A stretch of 64,000 nt of DNA. Origin: Devosia marina. Its GTDB lineage: Bacteria; Pseudomonadota; Alphaproteobacteria; Rhizobiales; Devosiaceae. Positions within the stretch are counted from its first letter, which is position 1. Each line of letters starts with the position of its first letter. Positions 8,912 through 15,606 of the stretch are shown here, piece by piece. A model generated the notes under the pieces. The model was given only the letters and a program-made list of their open reading frames with translations, searched no databases and was not told the origin of the DNA. A program made the position numbers and the translations under genes. The stretch lies in contig NZ_WQRF01000001.1 of NCBI RefSeq assembly GCF_009758415.1, forward strand, positions 1 to 64,000, written 5' to 3'.

Positions 8912-9748
8912 ATGGCGCGATCGCAAGCGTCTCCCCACGCAGCTCGCTTCTATGTGGTTCTGATTGTGCTGTTCATGGTTGGACCATTTGTCCCACTGCT
9001 GGTCCAATCCTTCGCCTTCCAATGGGACTGGCCCAATCTTCTGCCGTCCGAGTGGTGGTTCACCGCGCGGGATCGCGCTCGCCTGCCTCTGGGCTGGGAC
9101 TATGTTCTGTCACCCTATAGCCGGTTGGGCGAGGCCGTTCTGAATACGGTTCTGATCGGGAGCGCCACGACGCTGATTTGCCTCGCAATCTGCCTTCCCG
9201 CAGCGCGCGTCCTCGCGCGGGAGGACTTTGCCGGCAAACGTGCCTTCGAGTTCTATCTGTCCATGCCGCTGATCGTGCCGGAAGCCGCAGTCGGATTGGC
9301 GCTCTCGGTGATGTTTGTCCGAGTGGGTCTTGCGGGAAGCTATGCGGGGATCATCATTGCCCACCTTATCCCTACCATACCCTATATGGTGCGCATGCTG
9401 ACGGCCGTCTATCAGGGGCTGGATCGAGGCTTTGAGGAACAGGCCCGGGTTCTGGGGGCGAGCCGATCGCAGGCGCTGCGCCTGGTCACCATACCGATGC
9501 TTCTGCCGGGAATTCTCGCAGGATGCCTGTTCACCTTCCTTGTCTCAACCAATCTGTTCCTGCTCACCTTCCTGCTTGGACAGGGCAAGATCATCACCCT
9601 GCCGACATTGCTCTTCGCCAAGATATCCGGCGGATCGCTCGACGCTTCGGCCGCAGGCATTGCGTTGGTGGCAACGCTACCGGGAATAGTCCTGCTGCTG
9701 ATTTCCGAACGCTACCTGAATGGCCTCAACCAATTGACGGGTCGATGA
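8912..9748 (+). CDS. ABC transporter permease (YnjC C-half-like)
   Basis: A 278-residue permease with six predicted membrane segments and the EAA-type loop EEQARVLGASRSQALRLVTIPM near residue 170. It starts two bases after the preceding permease and closes the ynj-like importer operon. The final gene ends 25 bases before a convergent small membrane-protein gene. Confidence 0.88.
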   Translation: MARSQASPHAARFYVVLIVLFMVGPFVPLLVQSFAFQWDWPNLLPSEWWFTARDRARLPLGWDYVLSPYSRLGEAVLNTVLIGSATTLICLAICLPAARVLAREDFAGKRAFEFYLSMPLIVPEAAVGLALSVMFVRVGLAGSYAGIIIAHLIPTIPYMVRMLTAVYQGLDRGFEEQARVLGASRSQALRLVTIPMLLPGILAGCLFTFLVSTNLFLLTFLLGQGKIITLPTLLFAKISGGSLDASAAGIALVATLPGIVLLLISERYLNGLNQLTGR

Positions 9749-9773
9749 TGCCGGGCGCCAGGCCTGGGGTTGA

Positions 9774-10157
9774 TCACCGGCCAGCGTGGGGTCGGCCAGG
9801 CCACAAGACGAGTGCCAGCATGACGGACAATGCAGCCATCACGCCAATCCAGCCGAAATACCAGAAACGGCCTGCCAACCCGTTCTCAGCGAAACTGGCC
9901 GCAAATTCCGCTTTCCCGAAATGCGCGCTCAAGCCAGCCAATATGAGGAGCATGGCTGCCGCGATAATTGTTAGCGGGCGTCGCAAGCCCATTGCCACCG
10001 CAACTATCGCCAGGGCAAGGCCAATAGGCGCGCCAATCCAGGCGATACTGACTGACCACCATGGATGAGCGCCGAGCCAGGTGGTCGCGCCTGAATAGGC
10101 AAGCAGAACAGGGAAAATTGCTGCTGCGGCCAGTGCGGCCAGTCGTTTGGCTAACAT
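9774..10157 (-). CDS. small four-helix membrane protein, unknown
   Basis: A 127-residue very hydrophobic protein with about four membrane segments (near residues 5-25, 35-55, 60-80, 100-122). I do not recognise its family. ATG 10155-10157 with GGGAA before it is preferred to a GTG twelve codons earlier whose upstream GGAG is too close. It follows the glutaredoxin gene in the same direction and probably belongs to the nrsF-glutaredoxin transcription unit, so a link to redox or metal stress is possible but unproven. Confidence 0.65.
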   Translation of the reverse strand: MLAKRLAALAAAAIFPVLLAYSGATTWLGAHPWWSVSIAWIGAPIGLALAIVAVAMGLRRPLTIIAAAMLLILAGLSAHFGKAEFAASFAENGLAGRFWYFGWIGVMAALSVMLALVLWPGRPHAGR

Positions 10158-10198
10158 CGAATTTCCCGGACCTGATTTCTTAAGCAGCAACACTCCAA

Positions 10199-10474
10199 TT
10201 AGCCGACAGACGCCAGAAGCGGGTCCAGCCGACCCTGACCGTCAAGGTCGTACAAGTCGTCGCAACCACCCACATGGGTAGATCCAATGAAGATCTGCGG
10301 AACCGTACTTCTGCCTCTCGCCCTGCCGATCATGGCGGCACGCTCCGTTGGGTGGCGCGAAATGTCGATCTCGACATAGTCGACCTTCTTGCGGGTCAGG
10401 AGGTGCTTGGCATCGGCGCAATAGGGGCAGCCGGGCTTGGTATAGATAGTGACCTGGGGTGATGGATTGCTCAT
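10199..10474 (-). CDS. glutaredoxin 3-like (GrxC family)
   Basis: A 91-residue dithiol glutaredoxin. The active site CPYC is at residues 16-19 after YTKPG, followed by the glutathione-binding elements TVPQIFI and GGCDDL near residues 58-72. It would reduce protein disulfides and mixed glutathione disulfides in the cytoplasm. The extra Cys in GGCDD is common in GrxC proteins. It lies 100 bases downstream of the nrsF-like gene and likely supports thiol control in the adjoining bufferin/anti-sigma locus. Confidence 0.92.
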   Translation of the reverse strand: MSNPSPQVTIYTKPGCPYCADAKHLLTRKKVDYVEIDISRHPTERAAMIGRARGRSTVPQIFIGSTHVGGCDDLYDLDGQGRLDPLLASVG

Positions 10475-10574
10475 CGGTCGGGCGCCTTTCAGGTAGCGAC
10501 AGCTTCGGCACTAGTACCGCACCTGTCCGCAGCCTTAGTCGTCGGCCCTGGCGCGCTGTTACAGTCTTGGTGGC

Positions 10575-11216
10575 TTACCACCGCACCAGAAACCGCCCCA
10601 GGACGGCGCCTGCGACCATCAGGAGGGCAATGCCGATTGGATACCAGGTCACCACGAATAGCGGTGAATCATCGGTGCAGTGCGCTGCGTAAACACTTGC
10701 CGATATGCCGCCGGCGACAAGCCCGGCGAGAGCACCGGCGCCGGTTGATGAGGTGGGAGCCCCCTTCCTCAGGGCCAGCATGAATGCCGAGAGCGGCGCC
10801 AGTCCCAAAAGCGGAATGAAGGTCATGCAGACCCTGCTGTTCTGCCCAATTTGAGCGCCGGGCCAAAGTTCTCGCGGGATGGATATGAGTTCGAGAACGG
10901 CCGCGACAATGATGACGCCTACTGGGGCCAGTAGCCAGACGACTGGCAAGCCTCTTCCCGGGACCAGAGAAGCCTTTAAGACAACAAGGCCAAATCCGAA
11001 CAGGCTGAAGGTAAAGACGAATTTCGCGACGAAGCGAACTGAACCGAGCGAAGCAACGGCGTCGGGGCGAGGTCCAATCGTCAGGTAAAGGCCAGCGATC
11101 GCGGTAATGACGGCGATGAGTGTGGCGAGCATCAAAACTGTGGCCAGTCCGAGGGGACGCCGGTCGAGGTCGGCAACGAGCGCGTCTATCAGTGCGTCCC
11201 AGTTCCTGATGGCCAC
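10575..11216 (-). CDS. nrsF: NrsF-like (DUF1109) membrane anti-sigma factor
   Basis: A 213-residue protein with six predicted membrane helices, matching DUF1109. The two conserved cysteines are visible in NSRVCMTFIPLLGLAP (about residue 130) and YAAHCTDDSP (about residue 180). In Caulobacter NrsF holds an ECF sigma factor (SigF) until metal or oxidant stress acts on such cysteines. The start is GTG 11214-11216 with AAAGGA before it. It diverges from bufA, and no sigma gene adjoins it; the nearest ECF gene is 6.8 kb away at 3108-3734. Family identity is strong, partner identity is inference. Confidence 0.85.
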   Translation of the reverse strand: MAIRNWDALIDALVADLDRRPLGLATVLMLATLIAVITAIAGLYLTIGPRPDAVASLGSVRFVAKFVFTFSLFGFGLVVLKASLVPGRGLPVVWLLAPVGVIIVAAVLELISIPRELWPGAQIGQNSRVCMTFIPLLGLAPLSAFMLALRKGAPTSSTGAGALAGLVAGGISASVYAAHCTDDSPLFVVTWYPIGIALLMVAGAVLGRFLVRW

Positions 11217-11246
11217 GGCATCATCCTTTCGCCCGCCTACAACATA

Positions 11247-11274
11247 TTCGTGCCGCCAATGGCGATTTCGTTAC
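11247..11274 (-). promoter_or_regulatory. possible ECF promoter of nrsF (GTAACG, weak -10)
   Basis: On the minus strand GTAACG (11269-11274) is followed by CGAA only after 18 bases (11247-11250), or CACG after 16. The -35 matches the sigma and bufA promoters but the spacing is off, so confidence is limited. Confidence 0.35.
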
Positions 11275-11319
11275 GTCGTCCGACAGCTGCCCGTTCACTG
11301 TTCTGTGAAGAGCAGGGTC

Positions 11320-11345
11320 GTAACGGTCGAACGGGTCGATCCGAC
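11320..11345 (+). promoter_or_regulatory. putative ECF promoter of the bufferin operon (GTAACG-N16-CGAC)
   Basis: GTAACG at 11320-11325 is followed by exactly 16 bases and CGAC at 11342-11345, about 50 bases before bufA. It matches the promoter before the ECF sigma gene at 3793-3818 in both elements and spacing, and the known form of SigF promoters that drive bufferin operons in Caulobacter. Confidence 0.6.
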
Positions 11346-11395
11346 TACTGAGCACGGAGCCACTTCGGTTCCGCCTCTGAAAGGGAGAACTCATC

Positions 11396-11689
11396 ATGAA
11401 CCGTCGGACCTCGCTCGCTCTGGCCGCGTCACTGCTCACCGCCGTTTCCGGCCTTTCCGTCCAAGGCGCTGTTGCCCAGGATGCTACCGAGAAGTGCTAC
11501 GGCGTTGCTCTTGCCGGGCAGAATGACTGCGCCGCCGGCCCCGGCACCACCTGCGCCGGAACGTCCGTCATCGACTATCAAGGAAATGCCTGGAAGGCCG
11601 TTCCGGCAGGGACCTGCCTAACCATTTCGCTGGAAGGTGGTCGCACCGGTTCGCTTGAAGCCCTCGATCGCGACCTGCCACAGGCCTGA
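11396..11689 (+). CDS. bufA1: bufferin precursor peptide, DUF2282 (BufA1-type)
   Basis: A 97-residue exported peptide with a signal sequence of about 28 residues ending at VAQDA. The mature part has the DUF2282 core: [20 protein letters not shown], then [14 protein letters not shown] and GTCL, with four spaced cysteines. In Caulobacter such peptides are modified on cysteines by the BufB/BufC enzyme pair and bind copper in the periplasm. The ribosome site GGGAG stands before ATG 11396. It is first in the operon, and a strong hairpin separates it from bufB. Confidence 0.93.
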   Translation: MNRRTSLALAASLLTAVSGLSVQGAVAQDATEKCYGVALAGQNDCAAGPGTTCAGTSVIDYQGNAWKAVPAGTCLTISLEGGRTGSLEALDRDLPQA

Positions 11690-11709
11690 TCGACGCCGCC
11701 TCCAAAGCA

Positions 11710-11737
11710 CCGGAGATCCGTCCCCTCGGATCTCCGG
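11710..11737 (+). terminator. hairpin between bufA and bufB
   Basis: CCGGAGATCCG (11710-11720) pairs perfectly with CGGATCTCCGG (11727-11737) around a six-base loop. There is no T run, so it may be an mRNA-stabilising or attenuating stem that makes the peptide message more abundant than that of the enzymes. Confidence 0.6.
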
Positions 11738-11760
11738 CCTTCCCCAAAGGGAGATCGAGA

Positions 11761-12630
11761 ATGGACGCACCGCATCTTCCTCCTCGCGCTGGTCTGGGTC
11801 TCAAGCCCCAGCATTATGCCGAGATACTTGGGGAGCGCCCCGATATCGGATTCTTCGAGGTGCATGCCGAGAACTACATGGGCGACGGTGGACCACCACA
11901 TCGGTACCTGGCAGCGATCGTTGAGCACTATCCGCTCTCTCTGCATGGCGTGGGCCTGTCGATCGGCGACGAGGCTCCGCTCAATCGGGACCATCTGCGG
12001 CGCCTGCGGTCCTTGGTCGACCGCTATAGGCCGCAGTCCTTTTCCGAGCATCTGGCCTGATCATCGCATGAGGAGACAAACCTCAACGACCTGCTGCCGC
12101 TGCCCTATACCAATGCGACGCTGGACCGGGTAGTCGCCCATGTCGACGAGGTCCAACAGGTACTGGGCTGTGTTATGCTGCTCGAAAACCCGTCCACCTA
12201 TGTGCTGTTCGCCGAAAGCACGATCGACGAGATCCATTTCCTGGCGACCATCGCCGACCGGACCGGCTGCGGACTGCTGCTGGACGTCAACAATGTCATG
12301 GTCTCCTCGGTAAATCACCGCATGGACCCATTTGCCTATATCGATCGCTTTCCGGTGCATGCCGTGGGCGAGATTCATTTGGCCGGCTATGACGAAACCA
12401 CCGACGCCGTTGGCGAGCGGCTCCTGATCGACGCACATGCGTCGCGGGTCAGCCAGGATGTCTTTGCGCTCTTTCGGCATACGCTCGGCCGAACAGGGCC
12501 GGTGCCGACGCTGGTGGAATGGGACAATAACGTGCCCGCCTTTTCAGTGCTGGCGGACGAGGCGCGCATTGTCGACCTCGCCATTGCGGAAGTCTCCGCG
12601 CGTGGCGACCGTCGGGAGCATGTCGCATGA
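11761..12630 (+). pseudogene. bufB: bufB (DUF692/MNIO enzyme) interrupted by an in-frame TGA
   Basis: The frame encodes a 289-residue DUF692 multinuclear iron oxidase (MNIO), the enzyme that modifies bufferin cysteines. N-terminal [26 protein letters not shown] and [10 protein letters not shown] are typical, as are MLLENPSTY, LLLDVNNV, GEIHLAGY and VEWDNNVP after the break. At 12058-12060 the codon between SEHLA and SSHE is TGA where the family has Trp (TGG), a one-base change. Reading frame is kept on both sides. Either the gene is freshly inactivated, the stop is read through, or the assembly has an error. Other genes here use TGA as stop, so general recoding is excluded. Confidence 0.85.
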
Positions 12631-13379
12631 CAGTCCAGCCCGTGCGTCAGACAGACTTTGCCGCCGCTCTGGTCGACCCGGCACGAGCCGTGCCGCCCGG
12701 CATCGTCTCCTATCGCTGCGACAGCGATCCAAAGCGTTTCGCGGTCTATCGCAACAATGTCCACGTCGGACTGGTTGGTGTGCTAGCCGCCAAGTTTCCG
12801 GTTTGCGCGCAACTGGTGGGCGAAGAATTCTTCACCGCCATGGCGCGCATCTATGTGGCCGACCGCAAGCCCACCTCGCCGATCATGATGCATTACGGGG
12901 CCGAGTTCCCCGCATTTATCAGCGACTTCGTCGGCGCACGTTCGGTGCCTTATCTTTCGGACATGGCAGCGCTCGAGCAGGCATGGAGCGTCGCCTACAA
13001 TGCGGCCGATGCCGGCCCGGTCACCTTGGCTGAGATCGCCGCAATCGATCTGGACAATTTGCCAGATCTGACCCTGACACCCCATCCAGCATCCGGCCTG
13101 CTCCGGTCGGACTACCCGACAGGCTCCATCTGGGCCGCGCATCAGGCGCCGGGGGTAAAGGTTCGCTCGGGCGCTGAGGCCATTCTGGTCACGCGCCCTG
13201 CAATGGACGTCAAAGTGACAGTAATTCCCACGGCAGACGCTGCCTTCGCGCAGGACCTGTTGCGAGGCGCGGCTGTTGGAGATGCCATTGAGCGGGTGCT
13301 GATCGGCCAATCCGAATTTGATTTCGGACGCGCGCTGGTGGGGCTTTGTTCCCTTGGCGCGTTTTCCCAACCGGTTTGA
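12627..13379 (+). CDS. bufC: bufferin partner protein, DUF2063 (BufC-type)
   Basis: A 250-residue cytoplasmic protein of the DUF2063 family, which partners DUF692 enzymes to recognise the precursor peptide. The N-terminal helical domain has the conserved FAVYRNNVHVGLVGVLAAKFP and FFTAMARIYV stretches, then FPAFISDF and YLSDMAALE. A beta-rich C-terminal half follows. Its ATG overlaps the bufB stop by four bases (ATGA), so its translation should depend on ribosomes finishing bufB. The premature stop in bufB might therefore lower its level. Confidence 0.88.
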   Translation: MTVQPVRQTDFAAALVDPARAVPPGIVSYRCDSDPKRFAVYRNNVHVGLVGVLAAKFPVCAQLVGEEFFTAMARIYVADRKPTSPIMMHYGAEFPAFISDFVGARSVPYLSDMAALEQAWSVAYNAADAGPVTLAEIAAIDLDNLPDLTLTPHPASGLLRSDYPTGSIWAAHQAPGVKVRSGAEAILVTRPAMDVKVTVIPTADAAFAQDLLRGAAVGDAIERVLIGQSEFDFGRALVGLCSLGAFSQPV

Positions 13380-13398
13380 CTTAGAAAGCAGGCTCATC

Positions 13399-13899
13399 AT
13401 GCTGCAAAAAATTGGAAGTCTCTGTCAGGCTGCGGACCGGCTGATTGCGGCCATCCTGCATTCCATCGGCCTCCTGGCCCTGCGCGTGGCGCTCGCCATC
13501 CCATTCTGGCGTTCCGGCATGACCAAATGGGATGGATTTTTCAATCTCTCAAGCGGCGCGCGCTACCTGTTCCAGCAGGAGTTCAAGCTCAACATCTTTG
13601 GGCAGGCCATTGCCTATCCTTTTCCGCTGACTGCCGCCTTTCTGGCCGGCGTGGGCGAGATTGTGCTACCCGTGTTGCTCGTGCTGGGCCTGGGCACCCG
13701 ATTTGCCGCGACAGGCATTCTGCTCATGACACTGGTCATTCAACTGACCATTCCGGATGGTCTGATCAACTTCCACCTGCCTTGGGTTGCCATGGCACTG
13801 TGTCTGATGGCTTTCGGGGGCGGGCGGTTGTCGATAGACTCCCTCGCAATGATGATGCTAGGGCAGACTCCGGCTCGACAAGCCCCGCATCCCTCGTGA
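13399..13899 (+). CDS. DoxX family membrane protein
   Basis: A 166-residue membrane protein with four helices and the DoxX pattern: RVALAIPFWRSGMTKWDGF near residue 32, then FPLTAAFLAGVGEIVLPVLLVLGLGTRFAA and GLINFHLPWVAMAL. Members occur in redox or thiol-stress complexes and are a frequent fourth gene in bufferin operons. ATG 13399 is 19 bases after bufC. The extra N-terminal 27 codons of the longer frame overlap bufC and look non-coding. Confidence 0.86.
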   Translation: MLQKIGSLCQAADRLIAAILHSIGLLALRVALAIPFWRSGMTKWDGFFNLSSGARYLFQQEFKLNIFGQAIAYPFPLTAAFLAGVGEIVLPVLLVLGLGTRFAATGILLMTLVIQLTIPDGLINFHLPWVAMALCLMAFGGGRLSIDSLAMMMLGQTPARQAPHPS

Positions 13900-13915
13900 C
13901 AGGCGCGTCAAAGGC

Positions 13916-14356
13916 ATGATCAGGATCTTTGCGAAACTGCCAGAAGCCGGAGTGGCGTTCTTTTCCTTTGCCTTCCATTTTGTCTGGGAGATGCTTCAGG
14001 TCCCCACATATCAGGGGATGGCCGACCTGCCGCATTGGGAAGGCGTGCTGGTCTGTACGCAAGCGACCCTGGGCGATGTCGGATTTGCCTTGATCGCTTT
14101 CTGGGCGGCCGCCCTTTTCCAAAGATCGCGAGGCTGGATGCTGGAGCCCGATAGGTCCAGCATTGCGCTGTTCCTGCTGGTGGGGCTGGCCCTGACCATC
14201 GCCTTTGAGTTCTACTACACCCAAGTTACGCATCGCTGGAGCTATTCGGAGATCATGCCCCTCGTGCCGCCTTTCGGGACCGGGGCGAGCCCGCTGGCGC
14301 AATGGGTGGTCATTCCTTTGTTGGTGGTCGAGTTGATGCGTCGCAGGTCCGTGTAG
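13916..14356 (+). CDS. unknown membrane protein next to the bufferin operon
   Basis: A 146-residue protein with about four membrane segments (near residues 10-27, 45-66, 80-100, 122-140). Notable polar residues in or near the membrane are FHFVWEMLQ, HWEGVLVCTQATLGD and FEFYYTQVTHRWSYSE. I do not recognise a family. It starts 16 bases after the DoxX gene in the same direction, so it is likely co-transcribed with the bufferin genes. His, Cys and Met in these segments would allow metal or quinone binding, but this is only suggestion. Confidence 0.7.
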   Translation: MIRIFAKLPEAGVAFFSFAFHFVWEMLQVPTYQGMADLPHWEGVLVCTQATLGDVGFALIAFWAAALFQRSRGWMLEPDRSSIALFLLVGLALTIAFEFYYTQVTHRWSYSEIMPLVPPFGTGASPLAQWVVIPLLVVELMRRRSV

Positions 14357-14363
14357 CGGCCTC

Positions 14364-15140
14364 TCAGGAACCGGACGTCTCGCTCGCCTTCGGCAACAGG
14401 GCGTGGCCAAGCGCCCAGATCCACACGAGAACGTATAGAGCCGCCCCGATTGCTTCACCCAGAAGTCGCGTCCCCTGGCCGACCAGAAAACGGTGGGACG
14501 CAGCCTCACCCGGGATGAACCAGAAGGGCGCGATGGCGGGAAGATAGCTGAGCATGGGGATGATCACGCCTTCGATGGACAGCCAGAGCGCAATATAGAT
14601 CGCGGTCAAGGCCAGGCTGGTCCCCAGTGGGGTGCTGCGCCAGGCAGAGAACAGGCCGGTGGCTTGGCCGGTTGCATAGTGTCCGGCGCCGAACAGCCCG
14701 CGCAGGACGACAAAATAGACGGCCGTCTTGGCGTAGATCAGAAGAAGAAACGCTGCGCGGAAGCTCTCACCTCCCATTGGCATCCCACCGAACTGCAGGA
14801 AGTAGCCGGCAGAGTCGAAGCCCAGCAGCAAGGCGCCCAAGAGCACTGCGACACCGCCCCACAGGCCAAGGAAACGACCCCAGCGCACATGCTTACCGAC
14901 CGTCGGGCGCATGATCAGACAGATCGATCCACCCAGGATCGCAACCTTTATGACTTCTGCCAGGGTCGAGATCGCAACGGTCAACCACTCGGCTTGCTCC
15001 ATGGAGGTGAGGGGAATCCAATGGTCCATGAAAACAATCGAAACCTGTTCCAGAACACTCAGGGCGGCGATGAGCACCCCGGTTCCGGCGAGAAGGACCA
15101 TGGTGCGCGCGCGGCGCGAGGTGAAAATTTCAGTCGGCAT
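14364..15140 (-). CDS. unknown six-helix membrane protein
   Basis: A 258-residue protein with about six membrane segments spread over the whole length and no motif I can name. It is convergent with the preceding membrane-protein gene, only seven bases apart. ATG 15138-15140 is used; a GTG at 15165-15167 with AAAGG before it is a fair alternative and would add nine residues. A perfect palindrome (CCTAGACCAGGTCTAGG) lies 60 bases upstream and may be its operator. Confidence 0.65.
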   Translation of the reverse strand: MPTEIFTSRRARTMVLLAGTGVLIAALSVLEQVSIVFMDHWIPLTSMEQAEWLTVAISTLAEVIKVAILGGSICLIMRPTVGKHVRWGRFLGLWGGVAVLLGALLLGFDSAGYFLQFGGMPMGGESFRAAFLLLIYAKTAVYFVVLRGLFGAGHYATGQATGLFSAWRSTPLGTSLALTAIYIALWLSIEGVIIPMLSYLPAIAPFWFIPGEAASHRFLVGQGTRLLGEAIGAALYVLVWIWALGHALLPKASETSGS

Positions 15141-15200
15141 GAGCTGGGGAGTGGTTGTGGACTGCACCGCATGGGCCTTTCGCAAAGTCGCCGTGTAGAT

Positions 15201-15217
15201 CCTAGACCAGGTCTAGG
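15201..15217. promoter_or_regulatory. perfect palindrome, candidate operator
   Basis: CCTAGACCAGGTCTAGG has two perfect 8-base arms about one central base. It sits between a membrane-protein gene and the nrtS-like gene, where a promoter for the former would be expected. No regulator can be matched to it. Confidence 0.4.
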
Positions 15218-15250
15218 CAACTGGACTTTGTCTTGCTGGCATGGGTGCTG

Positions 15251-15508
15251 TTACGAGCCGACACCGTTTTTTCGGCGCATGGCCATGGCCATGCTCCAGG
15301 CGCCATAAGTGGAGACGAGGAATGGCACCGCATAGGTCAACAGGAGCTTGGGGATATTGAGCGCCGTGCCCGCCAGCATGGCGTCGCCTTGATTTATGAG
15401 ATTGAGCGCGGTTCCGCCCACGATGGCGACGATGACAGACTGCTTCACAACCCGCTTGCTTAGGGCAAGCTGTAGCGGCGTCGCTTGCCGTTCATTGCGA
15501 TAAGACAT
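15251..15508 (-). CDS. nrtS: NrtS-like nitrate/nitrite transporter small protein
   Basis: An 85-residue protein with two membrane helices. The stretch GGTALNLINQGDAMLAGTALNIPKLLLTYAVPFLVSTYGA contains the NrtS hallmarks NQGD and LTY-VPF-V-TYGA. Small NrtS proteins have been described as nitrate/nitrite transporters. It stands alone, divergent from the EAL phosphodiesterase gene, so its physiological role here is open. Confidence 0.72.
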   Translation of the reverse strand: MSYRNERQATPLQLALSKRVVKQSVIVAIVGGTALNLINQGDAMLAGTALNIPKLLLTYAVPFLVSTYGAWSMAMAMRRKNGVGS

Positions 15509-15606
15509 GCCCTGTCCCTAGTGCCAGCCACTTCACGTTGTCGTGCTGGTTAACCGATTAAAAGTCTCTGCCGCCTACTCTTTGTTTCAAGAGTACGGAG
15601 TTCGCC

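Noticed and set aside
10520-10565. ECF-type promoter before the glutaredoxin gene (GTAACA then CGAC)
   Set aside because: The spacer is 15 rather than 16 bases, and the gene is likely read from the nrsF promoter.
12058-12060. General recoding of TGA as Trp in this organism
   Set aside because: Many well-defined genes here end in TGA, including overlapping TGATG and ATGA junctions.
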